Positions 1 to 11,019 of a stretch of 64,000 bases of DNA are shown one piece after another. Origin of the DNA: Gonocerus acuteangulatus (Eukaryota > Arthropoda > Insecta > Hemiptera > Coreidae); contig OX328123.1 of assembly GCA_946811695.1 (NCBI GenBank), forward strand, positions 124,607,896-124,671,895, given 5' to 3'. The notes under the pieces are model-generated. The model was given only the letters and a program-made list of their open reading frames with translations. It did not search any database and was not told the DNA's origin. Position numbers and translations under genes: made by a program. Position 1 is the first letter of the stretch. Each line of letters starts with the position of its first letter.

Positions 1-323
1 TGTTGCTATTACTTGATCCTGGATGGCTATTACAAACCCCTCTGTTTCCGGGAATAGCCTTCCAGAAGTCAACCACGCTACCGACCATGAGAGCACCACC
101 TCCGGATCAAATAACCGACTATGGTATCGCCCGTGTAATGCTTTCTTTAGCCACATGCCAAGGCGATCCGATTCTGTCGTAATTTCCTGCTAGTTGCTTG
201 TTTTCAATTTTAAGGCTGTATAATTTTCGTCCAGTTTGACCATTTCCTTAAAAAGATGATTCTCACTTGCCATTATGTAGCTCCTCAGGTTAATTTCCTG
301 GGAGCGACATAAGTCTCTATTAT
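1..323 (-). pseudogene. LINE fragment, region C-terminal to reverse transcriptase
   Basis: Minus-strand translation gives a coding-like stretch with the motif KALHGRYHSRLFDPEV followed by LFPETEGFVIAIQDQVIAT. This resembles the segment between the reverse transcriptase and the C-terminal endonuclease in one group of animal LINEs, recognised from general familiarity and not from a search. One in-frame stop lies near residue 28 after the ATG at 274, so the copy is dead. It runs off the left edge and begins near 323. A second, more C-terminal fragment that may belong to the same family lies at 30395-30940. Confidence 0.55.
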
Positions 324-526
324 TATTCTTATATATCCTTATTATTATTATCTTTATATTACTGTAAAATTTTGTATATATTTTATTATTATTTTATTCT
401 ATTCAGGATTATGAATAATTACATCTAAGGGGAATAAACAAATTATCAAGCAACTTAATAATTTAAAATGTATTAGAATGGAAACGGATTCAATCACAAG
501 ATAAAATAAACAGTGAATATATTTAC

Positions 527-708
527 CTGTATAATTGAATCAACTGAAAGCACTGATTCTTTCTTCTGTTTCCTTTTTAAGCCAAAACTCCCACGTAGTC
601 CTGTTTCCGTAGTTTGGCTTTCTAAATGTCCAAGCAATCCCCTAATGCAATTTAAAACACCTAGGATGGTGTAAATGCTCTGATCGTCTTTAACAGGTAC
701 TACACTTT
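527..708 (-). CDS. HTT: HTT coding exon 6
   Basis: Encodes SVVPVKDDQSIYTILGVLNC and later LRGSFGLKRKQKK, aligning with vertebrate LLVPVEDEHSTLLILGVLL and LKGSFGVTRKEME. The donor is GTAAAT. This is the last HTT exon inside the window. Confidence 0.9.
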
Positions 709-790
709 CTGTTGAAAGGAAAGCAGTAACATTTTTATAACATTTTCAATCATAAAAAAATTAAAAAGCATTAAATCATTATCACATACT

Positions 791-845
<55 letters not shown>

Positions 846-3800
846 AACAAATACTAAATTTAGTACAAAAAAAAAATTCAAGGCACCTAACAATGTGTTG
901 ACTGTATATACTAAAAAGAATTGAGGGTTACTGCACTTTAAACACAATGCTAAAATGCTAGAAGCAGCAGTTCTTCTGAGTACAGCATTTTCACTACCAA
1001 TATTTTTCATAAAAACTTGCAACAGCTCCTACAAAAAAACAACAATAAATGTAATTAATATAGAGGATAGTCATAAAATACTAGATATTGTTTATAAAAG
1101 AAAAAAGAAAAAAAAAGTGTCCTAATAGGCCACGAGAGCCCAGAGGGGCAGATACTGTAAAGATATTCGATTCTTGATCATAGGGCACACTCGGTTGTGG
1201 TCAGTACTGTGTTCTGGCCGCCTGATTTTCCCCTTTGCTGGTATCATTAATAAATTAATTAAAGGCTGCGTAGGCATCCAACCCAAAAACAAAGATACTA
1301 GAAGATAAAATGTTATTGCCCTCGAGTTTTGAACTCAGGTCCTCCAACATTTAGTCCAGCGCTCTACCACAGAACTAATCTCACACCCACAATAAATAAC
1401 AAGATTAATTAAACATTAAATATTTTTATATGAAACTAATATTTTAAGATTTAAAAAACAAGACATTTTTATTGGGCTTTGAATTTATTTGTAGAAAATG
1501 TTTAGGATCCAGAAAACTAAAAAGAATGATAGCAACAAATAGTACTTGAGAAGTAGTAGTAAGTAACGTATATTTTTCAAAGACCTAATAACCAGAGGAA
1601 TCCCAAGAAGTCAAGAGAGCCTGAATGTCTTCAGGCCTTCGAACATTTACAGATTTCCTCGCCAATAACAGACTATATGTTTTTAAAGTTTATTTGCTCT
1701 TATATCAGTTTGTAAAATGGACTTATTTAGAAACATTTTCATCAGTATTTAAAAATACATGTGAAAATAATATTCTGACTTTATAAATAGACGCCAGAAA
1801 ATTCACAATTAATTAATTAATTAAAGGTATTAAATTATTAATAATTAATAAAATTGCTTTTTACATTTTATTTTTATTATTCAATTTTTATATATATTTG
1901 TAATAAAAAACCTCTTTTATATAGTGAAAACATACAACTTCCAAGGAGCCCTTCAAAACCCAAGGAAAACACACATTACAGGAATTGAAGGGCGTGCAGC
2001 AATAAGGAACCAGCTCCTTCATTCACATTTTTGGCTAATTGAAAAAAAAACAAAAAAAAAAAAAACATTTTAAAATGTAGTCTCTTGATATTTTTTTCCC
2101 ATTTTCTTTTGAAATTTTACTAATGTGTTTTGTACTCCAATTTTTTATGCTGAAGCTTATCTAGAGAAATTTTTTTTTTTTTTTGAGATCTTCAGATTAT
2201 ATATGTTGTGGATATAATTACATTAATCAACAACCCCTAGTTAGAATACAACAATTATATTCATATTGTAGATTTATAAATTGCTTAAATAAAATGAATC
2301 CACTACAGAATGAAGTACTTACTTTAACTTCACTGTCGATGAGAAAACACCCCAGGGGAACTAATAATTTTCCAAGAGATGCAGCCAGGGTTTCTAAGAC
2401 TGATTCCTCTTGCCGTTTTGCTATGTTCTTTATGCAACAGGCCATATTTTGAATGAAAGCTTTTCTCTTGACAGGTCTGAGGGAAAATGCAAAACTCTCT
2501 TTAATTAAATAAAAGTAATCTTTTTTCTAAGCTATAAATTAATTGCAACTAATAATAGTGAACCGTTCATGAAAAGATGTGACATCAAAATCACTAAACA
2601 AACTCAACAGGATACTGCAGGCTTAAGGCACACATATACCAAATGGTTGAGGAATCTGTGAGTGTGGCCTTAGAGAACAGAATCCATGAACACATCCTTG
2701 TCATATTCACTCCTAGACTTATATATTATAGATTGGGCATGACTGCCTAACCAGCGATATCGGAATGACAAATAGATAGTAGTACTGGTGGTAGTAGAAC
2801 TTTAACTCATCAAATAAATGGTATCAACCCATTCTGGAGTGGCTGAATTTGGACAAATGCAGAGATAGTTGCTCTGAGGTTAGTACGGAATAACAATTGC
2901 TCAAAGTGTTTGGTCAAAATAAACCAATTCTGAATCAAACGAACTACTTATAGATGTTACTTAGGGATGATTTTGTAGATAAACTAGCAAAAACATCCAA
3001 TTCAAGACTTACCTTATAGTATGAGCAAGTTCTGCAAATTTCATTAATGCTGATCGAAGTGACCTTGCATTTCTATTCTTTTTTATTTCGTTGTGCAGTT
3101 CTAAATTGACTTTGGCAACATGCCCATCCATCAAAGACTAAAAACATATAAAAATAACAAACAAATGGATAATATAAAACATGCAGAGTCAAAGCAAGAT
3201 AAATATCTAAATATATTGTGTGGAAATATTATATGTTAAATCTGACATTTTCAGGGGTGAGTAACTACAAAACATTGATAATAATCTTACTATAGTGCCA
3301 TAAGTTTTATTTTATTTTCACAAAATTAGTAATTTTGAATATTTCAATGATGATTAAATACATTATGATGAGACTTATGATTATCATGTGATCATGGCAG
3401 TGACTTCTTATCTAGATCATTCATTATACGGCATTATACCCATGAAAAATGAATACTTAAAATGAATTGCAAATTATTCTTCTTACCCTGATTATTCTAT
3501 TTAAACTTTCATCGGCTACCATTCTAACATTGGAGTCTCGATCATCACACATAAGGAAAAGACTCTCCATAGCATATGCCAAATGAGGACTGAAGTTCGG
3601 GGCAGCTTTTGTTTCGGGTAAGCATATTAGGTCAGCTATATGAATACATAAACTTACTTTTTCCTTATTCCTAAAACAAACAAAATAATAATGAATCAAT
3701 ATAGTGACACAAGTTTCTTTAACTGAATCCGACCGCCAGGGAGACGGTCAATAAAAAATAATTAGCAAAGACAATTCATTTATACATTAAGTAGTATATT

Positions 3801-5629
3801 TTTTCCATTTAGAAGAAAAAATGTAATATTTTATTTTATTTTACTATAAATGACTAATTTTTTTTTGGATGATCAATTTATATTTTATAATTATACTACA
3901 CAGATAACTAGTCACAGCTGATCGATGCCTTATATCGTCGATACAAATGCAAAGTAACGAATGTGAAAAAATACATCTTTCATTGTCAATCTTTACTAAT
4001 TTCTGCTGGACTTATGTACGGCAAATTCTTGAATTTTAGATCACTCTATTAAAGGGAAAGTATTCTACTATCAAAAGGTCAAATCTGCCGAATATTTGAC
4101 TGTCCAAAAAAAAAGTTATGAATAAATGCTTTTTCACTCTGAAAAGTGGTAATTTTCACATTCGATACTTTGCATTAGGCTGTATTACTAAAGTAGTGAG
4201 TATTTAAGTTCTTGAAGAGGCACCTAAGGAGTTGAAGAGCTGTATTGAATAAACGAATTGTCTTAGCTAATTCTTGTTTATTGACCTTCCTTCTGGCAAA
4301 TATCCCATTTTTATACTGTATTAGCCCTTTCCTTACTGTAGACTGCTGAAGGAGTCGAAGCGTGCAGTGCCCAGTACAGTGGTCTTGTACAGCAGTCTAA
4401 CCCTCCTCTCTCGTTTAATGGCTATGATCATGGGTAGTAGCTTAACTTTAAAAAAAAAAAAAAAAAAAGGAAAGGCACTAGCGCTATCCTGGCCAGAAAA
4501 GGATGGTAACCTTTGTATAACCTGTGCCAGAAATCTGTGTCTTGTATAAGTGGATGTTAAAATAATATTTTTTTTTTTTAGCGCGGTTCCTCCCTCCCTT
4601 CATAGGGAGGAACCCCGCTTATAAGGTTGATCTCATGAAACAATCCGGAAGTGCCGACTAGAAAATTTTGCGTTCCAGAACACCTAGAGACCGAAAATGA
4701 CGGTGGCTCAAATATATATTTGTCTGTTCGCTCATTTCTGGCTTCCCTAATGGTCCGATTTTGATGAAATTTGGTACAAAAATCCATCATCAAATTTGAA
4801 AGGTCAAGTTCATTAACCAGAAAAATCTGCCCACCGGAAGATGGCGTTTGGGGCGAAATTCGCGCAAAAAAAATCGTAACGCTTATGTTTTTCAGTTTAT
4901 ATGCTTGTAAGTACTCGTTTTATAGGCTTCTTGGCAAAGGAAAATTAATGAAACCATTTTCAAGGCGATAGCTTTAACCGTTTTCGAGAAAATTGGAAAA
5001 ATAGTTTTTGAATACCAAAAACTATGGGTACTTAGAATCATGGGATTCAGTTGAAACATTTTCTGCATGTTCTACTTTCATTAAAACTAATATGTTGAAA
5101 TTTTGGTTACGTTTGGAGTTAAGGAAGGGTTAGAATAAAATATTTTATTAACAGACATAAAAAGTTTTGGTAACTTTGCATACTTTCCTTAATATCTCGA
5201 AAAAGGTTGAGAATCTTGGTAAACCGAAGAATACCATTAAAAAGCTTACTAAATGCTCTACAAAAAAGGTTCTGATGAAAGTTTTGATTAGGCGATGTCA
5301 ATCGGAGAAATAAGTGCTTAAAACTTTAAAGTAATTGATTTTGCTTATTCGAACTGTTCTTTTTGTCTGTTTTTGTTCTTTGTTATTTTTTAATTGCTTA
5401 TAGTTGGACAATGTATTTGATAATAAATCAGGTAAGAAAAATAAGAAAAACAATTTAATGTTAGAGAGATTGTAAATAGCTACTTTAAGAGTAAATGCAA
5501 CTTGTTTTAAAAGTTCAAGACAATAGATTTTGGCCAATGGGCCTTTTTCCCTATCGGTATTTCAAGACATGTAATCAAGAACAAAATAATTATAAAAAAT
5601 ACTGGATGTATTGTGTAATTTTCGAATAA

Positions 5630-5694
<65 letters not shown>

Positions 5695-8600
5695 TAGAGA
5701 TATGGATTTCCAAGATTTAGCTTTTCAACTGCCTAGCAGGGTCCTTCCTAGGGAGGGTTGGCCGACCCATCCAGGTAAGATCGTAAATCAAGACCTTTCT
5801 AGAAATGTGGACCCAAAATAATAACAGCTCCTATTTTAATCATTCTAAATGAGTCTAGGGATAAGAACGGAACCGCGCTAAGATGCTGCAGTTCCTGCGA
5901 GTTGGACTTTTTTTATTTTGGGGGTTGGGGTCAGCTAAGTGGTAGAGCACTCGACTAATATCCTTGAGGAACTGAGTTCAAAACTTAAGTGCACTAAAGA
6001 TTTTATCTTCTATTGTCTTAGATCATGGGTTGGATACGGCCTCCCGGATTGTCCTTAGGCCCACCTTTAATTTATTACCGCATATGTACTGGGTCGTCCT
6101 GTGGTCTAAAATTATTTTAAACTGATTTAAAAAATATTCAAACGTATTGTAATTTCATTTCAACATTCTCTAACTAATAACATCTATTTTCTTGGACATG
6201 ATAACAACAGGTTATCCTTTTCTAGCCAAGAGAGTGGATATCAAAGAAACCAGTCCTGTGACAGGCTACAAGGGCCCTGAGGGGCAGATACTCGAGAGGT
6301 ATCTGATTCTTGACCATACAGCACACTAGGGAGATAGTGTGGTCAGTACCATGCTTCGGCCGCCTGATTTTTCCCTTTGCGAAAGAAAATAAACCACCCT
6401 TAGTGGGAATTTAATCCACAGCCATACTACTAGTCACCAACCTCCACATGAAATGCATTTACTTAAGTATAAGCCTTTTGAGGCAATGCTTCATCTTCAG
6501 AGCGGCCATAACATTATGCCGAAAAGTGATAACTGCAGAACTGTGAAGTGCATTATCATTTGATATAGTTGGTGCTGGATTATGGGTGGTTGGGGCGGCT
6601 GTTCAACATCAGGTTTCAAAAGAATAATTACCAACCTTCAAAAATTCATGAGACCATGGAGAAAATCACTGCTTGAGATAATTAAAAAGCTCATTGAGAA
6701 CTTTGACAGTAAAATATGAGTAAGCAATAAAAGAAGTCAGCTGCAAGGCTCGCAAGAATTTGAGTTTAAACAGAGAAATCAATCATAAGAAATAGATACA
6801 ATAATGGCTTCATAAAATTTATTTGAAGTCATTTATTGTCAGAAAGTGCATTACCAACTTCATTTTTTTCTAAATTTTGGACAAATGGTATTTATTCATT
6901 TTTCCATGAAAGATGTGATAATTATGAGGCTAAATTTTAGTCCTCAGAATTGAAGGTATATATTGATGGCATAAAAACCATTTATTTTTATTTTATTTTT
7001 TTTACAGTGCTACGACAACTAGGCCATTAGCGCAGACATTCAGGGTGCAGCAAGGAATTTCCCCAATGAGCCATGGGACGAGAAAATTCCTGCCGCCAGT
7101 GGGGATCGAACCCACCATCTCCTGCTTATGAATCTAAGGCGCTAGCCACTAGACCACAGGTGACTTCGTAAACACACATTTATTTTCATCTTTAAATCCT
7201 TTTGTCCACAATTATAAAGAAAGGGGGCTAACTTACAAATTTTCTGCATGTAGGCTTTTAACACTTTGACTGCGGCATGACGCCGCATGTGCATCATGGG
7301 AGCTACCTGGCAAGCTGAGAAAAAAACTTAAAAAGTTTTGGGGATCAGCTACAAACATCCAGGCTGGTTTATTCATTCCTAGATCGTCTCAGGGAGCGTT
7401 CGGTGTGCCTTATTCTGGAATTGTTCCAGATTTATACCTTTTTGTGAATTTTTGCTGGTGTTTCTTCATCACAAGTGCGTCATGGTAAAAAAAAACATAT
7501 TTATGAAGGAAATTATCCAAAATTTCCAATGGGTAAGTTACTTTTTCACATTAACAAAACAAGTTAAATCACAAAATGGAAAATAAATTTACAATTTTTT
7601 GTGTGATTTGAGGTTTAGCTCTACCGCAGCCAATAAGTTAAGATAACATAAATATAGTAGGCACAATAATTGATTTATTTTGTTAGTAATGGTAATTCAT
7701 AATATCCAAGCAGGATGCTAAAAAGCTTCTCTCGATGAAATATAACAAGCTCACTAATTATGTAGAATCCTAGAGAGTTGTATCATAAGCAATTAAAACA
7801 TAATTGTAAACGGAAAATAAAATAAAATCACACATTTATCTCACTATAATAAAAGGAAGATAACAATAATCATAAATAATTATCAGGAAAAAACTATATC
7901 ACAAATGCTGCAATAGTTGAATAATGCTTTAATTTCAATCAGAACTAAATTTTATCATTCATTTTTTTTTCTTTCCATTTGGAAAAAAAAAGTTTAATTT
8001 TTAGTTAATTTTTCTGTCACTAGTACAAGCACACATTTATTACGAATTATTTTGGTTTAAAATAAATAAGATTCAATGTCAAATGAAGTTTATAAGGATT
8101 AAGGATTGGGTTATAAATAAATAAATAAAAAAAATATAATAAAAAAAACATTTCCCTAACAATAAATTGGGGATAAAATATTTCTAGGAAAATACAAGTG
8201 TTTTTCTCTCCATCACACATGTGTAAGGGTAAAATACATTTTAAAAGTAGGAAAACTGAAAATGTACTGAGTCAGGGTAAGCCAAAGGTTAAATTGGAAT
8301 TAAAAATTGCCAAAGTTGTAGAACTAATCATGTTCTAACTGTAGTATACATGATATACTACACTATGCAGTTAACTTTCAACAAAAATGTTGAGAGAGCC
8401 TCTTTCTACCATTAACAGTTAAGAAGTATATTTACTAATATACAACTGTTATAAAGAGAGGACAACTAACATTCAAGCTAAAATATATCTGATTTCTGAA
8501 GACTACACTTGTGCATATAGTTATTTGCTGCTAACACTCTCATAGTTATAAGAGTGTTAAATGAGTCAATCAAACATAACATTAAAATTACTGAAGAAGT

Positions 8601-8773
8601 AACTGTAAGAAAATATGATTCCCACGTGAAGAAAAAATGGTTTTTAATTGTTATAACAATTATAAACATAATTGGAAAAAGTACCTAGTCCCAGCTTCAT
8701 CTGTTGCTAATGTAGAAGAAATGGTATTTTTCAAAGCCTCGAGGGCTTTTGACAATTTCTCTAAAGTTGCCAT
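527..8773 (-). CDS. HTT: Huntingtin (HTT) N-terminal part, six coding exons, incomplete
   Basis: Huntingtin is a very large HEAT-repeat scaffold protein working in vesicle transport, autophagy and mitotic spindle orientation. Coding exons on the minus strand: 8685-8773, 3487-3670, 3013-3137, 2323-2476, 887-1028 and 527-708. All have GT/AG borders and the phases agree throughout (2,0,2,0,1,0), giving 292 codons. The start MATLEKLSKALEALKNT matches the conserved N17 amphipathic helix. Later matches to the vertebrate protein include NVRMVADESLN, NARSLRSALMKFAELAH, QEESVLETLAASLGKLL, LRRTAASSILALC and LRGSFGLKRK. No polyglutamine or polyproline tract follows the N17 helix; the protein passes directly to TISSTLATDEAG. 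The remaining exons lie left of the window. An in-frame upstream ATG at 8869 exists, but the MATLEKL start is favoured by conservation. Confidence 0.93.
795..841. repeat. (TA)n microsatellite
   Basis: About 47 bases of uninterrupted AT dinucleotide in HTT intron 5. Confidence 0.95.
887..1028 (-). CDS. HTT: HTT coding exon 5
   Basis: Encodes ELLQVFMKNIGSENAVLRRT, AASSILALCLKCSN and PQFFLVYTVNTLL, matching vertebrate [20 protein letters not shown] through NVLLG. The donor GTGCCT is weak, but it gives the phase needed for exon 6. Confidence 0.88.
1126..1390 (-). repeat. tRNA-like SINE debris in an HTT intron
   Basis: The stretch 1315-1390 read on the minus strand has a tRNA-like head: GTGGTAGAGCGCTGGACTAA, then a B-box-like GAGTTCAAAACTCG. 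The stretch 1126-1230 (GAGGGGCAGATACTG, GGTCAGTACTGTG) recurs at 6246-6400 and, inverted, at 56972-57110, so it belongs to a dispersed family. The left and right parts may be separate insertions. Confidence 0.55.
2323..2476 (-). CDS. HTT: HTT coding exon 4
   Basis: Encodes PVKRKAFIQNMACC, then RQEESVLETLAASLGKLLVP, ending DSEVK at a GTAAGT donor. The vertebrate counterpart reads RPEESVQETLAAAVPKIM. The length of 154 bases fits the phases on both sides. Confidence 0.92.
3013..3137 (-). CDS. HTT: HTT coding exon 3
   Basis: Encodes SLMDGHVAKVNLELHNEIKK and NARSLRSALMKFAELAHTI, matching the vertebrate LMDSNLPRLQLELYKEIKK region. The acceptor is TTTTTAG and the donor GTAAGT. It joins exon 2 in phase 0. 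Confidence 0.92.
3487..3670 (-). CDS. HTT: HTT coding exon 2
   Basis: The acceptor follows a T-rich tract ending TTTTAG and the donor is GTAAGA. It encodes the first HEAT-repeat region, with AYAMESLFLMCDD and NVRMVADESLN, which align with the vertebrate IAMELFLLCSDD and DVRMVADECLN segments. It enters in phase 2 and leaves in phase 0. Confidence 0.93.
4440..4545 (+). repeat. 3' part of a B-type SINE
   Basis: After an A-run it reads GGCACTAGCGCTATCCTGGC, then GAAAAGGATGGTAACC. This is the shared body of the B-type SINEs at 24787-24997, 49917-50134, 56300-56460 and 63478-63650. The tRNA-like head is missing here. Confidence 0.5.
4578..5912. mobile_element. TTAGCGCGGTTCC-bounded repeat element, copy 1
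   Basis: The left end TTAGCGCGGTTCC (4578) is mirrored by GGAACCGCGCTAA ending at 5881. A diverged copy in the opposite orientation occupies 20968-22860, and a partial copy lies near 40000-40300. Similarity to copy 2 continues about 30 bases beyond 5881 (GCAGTTCCTGCGAGT), so the true end is probably near 5912. No transposase is visible. It contains a (TA)n tract at 5633-5687. Superfamily is not recognised. Confidence 0.6.
5633..5687. repeat. (TA)n microsatellite
   Basis: About 55 bases of AT dinucleotide inside the TTAGCGCGGTTCC element; it also produces a spurious Tyr-Ile ORF. Confidence 0.95.
5925..6125 (+). repeat. tRNA-derived SINE (C type)
   Basis: The head GTGGTAGAGCACTCGACTAA followed by a B-box-like GAGTTCAAAAC resembles a tRNA 5' half with internal A and B boxes. 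The body (TTAGATCATGGGTTGGATAC) matches in part the minus-strand copy near 1250-1390. Confidence 0.55.
6246..6440 (-). repeat. SINE-like repeat (D type)
   Basis: Shares GAGGGGCAGATACTCGAGAG, TCTTGACCATA and GGCCGCCTGATTTT with 1126-1230 and, inverted, with 56972-57110. Its right part, CCCTTAGTGGGAATTTAATC, is a decayed tRNA-like B-box region read on the minus strand. Confidence 0.5.
6441..6994. other. HTT intron 1, unassigned stretch
   Basis: AT-rich intron sequence; no ORF, repeat termini or RNA gene could be supported here. Confidence 0.5.
6995..7170 (-). repeat. tRNA-Glu-like SINE (A type), copy 1
   Basis: The minus strand reads GGTCTAGTGGCTAGCGCC, then GGTGGGTTCGATCCCCAC, typical A- and B-box regions of a Glu-like tRNA. 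This is followed by a common body (GGAAATTCCTTGCTGCACC) and an A-rich tail, seen as T-rich sequence on the plus strand near 6980. The flanking CATTTATTTT repeats on both sides may be a target-site duplication. It lies in HTT intron 1. Confidence 0.7.
7171..8684. other. HTT intron 1, proximal part, unassigned
   Basis: AT-rich intron sequence with short A/T runs. Nothing coding or clearly repetitive was recognised. Confidence 0.5.
8685..8773 (-). CDS. HTT: HTT coding exon 1 (N17 helix)
   Basis: Encodes 29 codons plus two bases: the N17-type helix, then a short Ser/Thr/Ala linker without glutamines. The donor is GTACTT directly after ACTAG. Intron 1, 3671-8684, is about 5.0 kb and packed with repeats. 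Confidence 0.88.
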
Positions 8774-9354
8774 TGTGGAGCTACGTATAAAGTCATTTAC
8801 ATTTTGAAATTTTGTTGAATTAAATCTGGCCACAAATATTTGGACAACATTAACCAGCTGATAACACAAGCAATGAGGTTATATAGAAACTGTACCAAAG
8901 AAGATTTTCACTTCTATAGTAGGAACTATTAAAAAATGATGTTTCTCTCACAAGCAAGAGAGGAGTAATAAAAAAACATTGACAAAACATCCTTTGTAAA
9001 TATTCTTTCCTTTAAAACGAAACTAAAGTCCTTCGCGAAGAAGCTGCACATTTTGTGCTAACCAAGCACATTTCTATGCAAGGCAGTTAGTTTACGGCGC
9101 ATTCCTGAAAGAAGTGATTATAACAACATATATAAACTTATAATGTAAAAATAAATAGCTTGTCCTTTGCGTTTTAAATGAACATCTTTATCAATTATTA
9201 ATATAATTTTAGAGTAAACTCCAACTTCTGCCTATGGCCAGAAGTGCTAAAGCGAGTGCACTCCCACTAAGATCGTAGGTTCTGTAATAAACTCGAAGTG
9301 AAATGAAAATGAGTAATTAATTTAAGAAATACCACCTAATAAGGATAGAAACCT
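8774..9354. other. HTT upstream region
   Basis: Contains the presumed HTT 5' untranslated region and promoter on the minus strand. No TATA box or initiator could be assigned. The reading frame is open back to an in-frame ATG at 8869. Confidence 0.4.
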
Positions 9355-10800
9355 TCGATTTGGTTGGCTGGTCAAGACGCTCTTCAAGGTGCGGTGCCAC
9401 CGTTCGACGAGCCCATTAGCTTGCGGGTGATATTCGGTAGTTCTGACGCGCTGGAAACCGAGGTTTCTTAACCTTTAAGTAGGGAGGTGGGGTGTTCATA
9501 GCACCCCATGACTTAATTACCTCTATATTTTCAATTTAAAGATTTTCAATCCTTTTCAACTTTTTGGTACCTTCCTAAATAGTAGTTGGGTACACATTGA
9601 GGTTGCATTCGCATCAGAAAAAACCTTATTTGATTGTTTTTTTGGGTCTTTTATTGGCTTGGGGTGCTCACAGCACCCCACCTCCCTACTTACGTAACAA
9701 AAATGTACAATATAATTTTTTTGTTTCGACCCCTGTTTGACTTTTTATGCGAAGAGAATCAAGAAAGAATGAAGAGGCTTTTTTGGTAAGTTTGTGAAGA
9801 GGATGGAGAAGTTGAGTTTATTGATTTGGACGAAGAGGAAAGAAATATTTCTGAAAAATCATTGCATGAAACATAATGTGAACAGTCGGATGAAGAATCA
9901 CTTTAGCAGGCTGAGATGAGAAGCTAGAAATAATAATATTGTATGATCTACCAAAAGGTGATGTAGACATCATTATAAAGATATATGCCACATATCCTGT
10001 AGTCGGCGTGTCCTCTAACTGTCTTCTTTAGAATCCTCCACATAGCCGGCATTAACTCTCAGGCAATATATGTAGCAAATAATCCTACTAAGAACTCTGG
10101 TGAGGGTCGAGTTCTTGAGAGATATTGGGCTTAAACTGACTTAACCACAAATTGAAAAGAAAGCAACAGAATCTTAGATTTCAAAATACATCATGCGGGC
10201 AAAATGAACCCCCTTATTGTGGGGGGAATTTTTTTCATTGGGGTGTTGTGAGCACCCCACCTCCCTACTTACGTTAGGGTAAACCGCCTCCCTACTTAAG
10301 GGTTAACGACTACAAGAAGAGGTCGGATTCCAATTGCCTTCCTTGCTCGGTCGTTATTCGAACCGTGTTTTCCGCGAAAAGCGCGGAATCCATGTTGAGG
10401 CTGCAGCACAGGTAAACGCAGTTATGCCCTCAATCGGCCTAGCTTCTGGCCATTTAGTAAACCCCTCAACCATGGCCAGGCAGTACCTATTACCAAACGA
10501 AGAGGGAGGGGGGCCATTAATATCAACGTGTACACGCTCAAACCGAAATGAAAATTGGAACTTTCCAGGAGGTAAGACTGTGTGGTGCTGGACTTTGGAA
10601 CGCTGCAGCGTACCAGCGCGCTGGTACGCTAGGCAAGATCGAGCCCACATTCCGATGTCGACGTTTTGGTTCATCCAGAAAAATCATTGTCCGATGAGTC
10701 GTCGCGATCCCCGAACACCTGGGTGACTCGCGAACACTCCGACACGCGTGCGTACTGGAACATACGGTTGGGCCTTCTGAGTTGACATCTCGAACAAGAC
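9355..10800 (-). pseudogene. Ty3/gypsy integrase fragment, interrupted
   Basis: Minus-strand translation shows, in order, a decayed zinc-binding region (SHPGVRGSRRLIG, stop, then FWMNQNVDIG), RSCLAYQRA, and an integrase core (VHVDINGP, YCLAMVEGFTKWPEARPI). After a frame change comes the glutamine-rich QGRQLESDLF segment. The frame then breaks at a TTAA and resumes beyond an inserted element with TEYHPQANGLVERWHRTLKS. The order and motifs are those of Ty3/gypsy integrases. Stops, frameshifts and the insertion show it is dead. No LTRs were found nearby. The orientation matches HTT, but the fragment lies in the HTT-TMEM104 intergenic region. Confidence 0.85.
9472..10302. mobile_element. Internally deleted piggyBac element in a gypsy remnant
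   Basis: The element is flanked by TTAA at 9468-9471 and 10303-10306. Its termini CCTTTAAGTAGGGAGGTG and, reversed, CCCTTAAGTAGGGAGGCG match at about 16 of 18 positions. Subterminal GGGGTG...CACCCCACCTCCC palindromes recur at 9660-9690 and 10237-10275. Inside, plus-strand decayed coding sequence remains: an acidic N-terminal-like stretch (EVEFIDLDEEERNISEKS) near 9810-9870, and a HIAGINSQAIYVANNPT segment near 10035-10095 that resembles the end of the piggyBac transposase core. The element is 831 bp, against 2-3 kb for autonomous copies. Confidence 0.85.
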
Positions 10801-11019
10801 CGTCTAACTAACGTGAGGAAGTTCTTTCTACTTTAATTCCTCTGACCTCACAGGCAAGGTTCATTCATAATTAAGATTACCAGCTCAATCAGTTGATTCC
10901 TTGTCAACTCTAGCACTCATTTTGTGAAGCGTCAGTCGTCCGATGTTGTTCTAGAAAGAAACACGTCTGAACTGCCGGGAATGGGGAGTCTTTGGATCGG
11001 GTCGGGCCAATTTATCATT

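Noticed and set aside
8774..8869. Upstream in-frame ATG for HTT at 8869
   Set aside because: The extra residues match nothing in the family, while MATLEKL is the conserved start.
10334..10726. 130-codon plus-strand open frame
   Set aside because: Antisense to the gypsy integrase core, which has the recognisable motifs on the minus strand.
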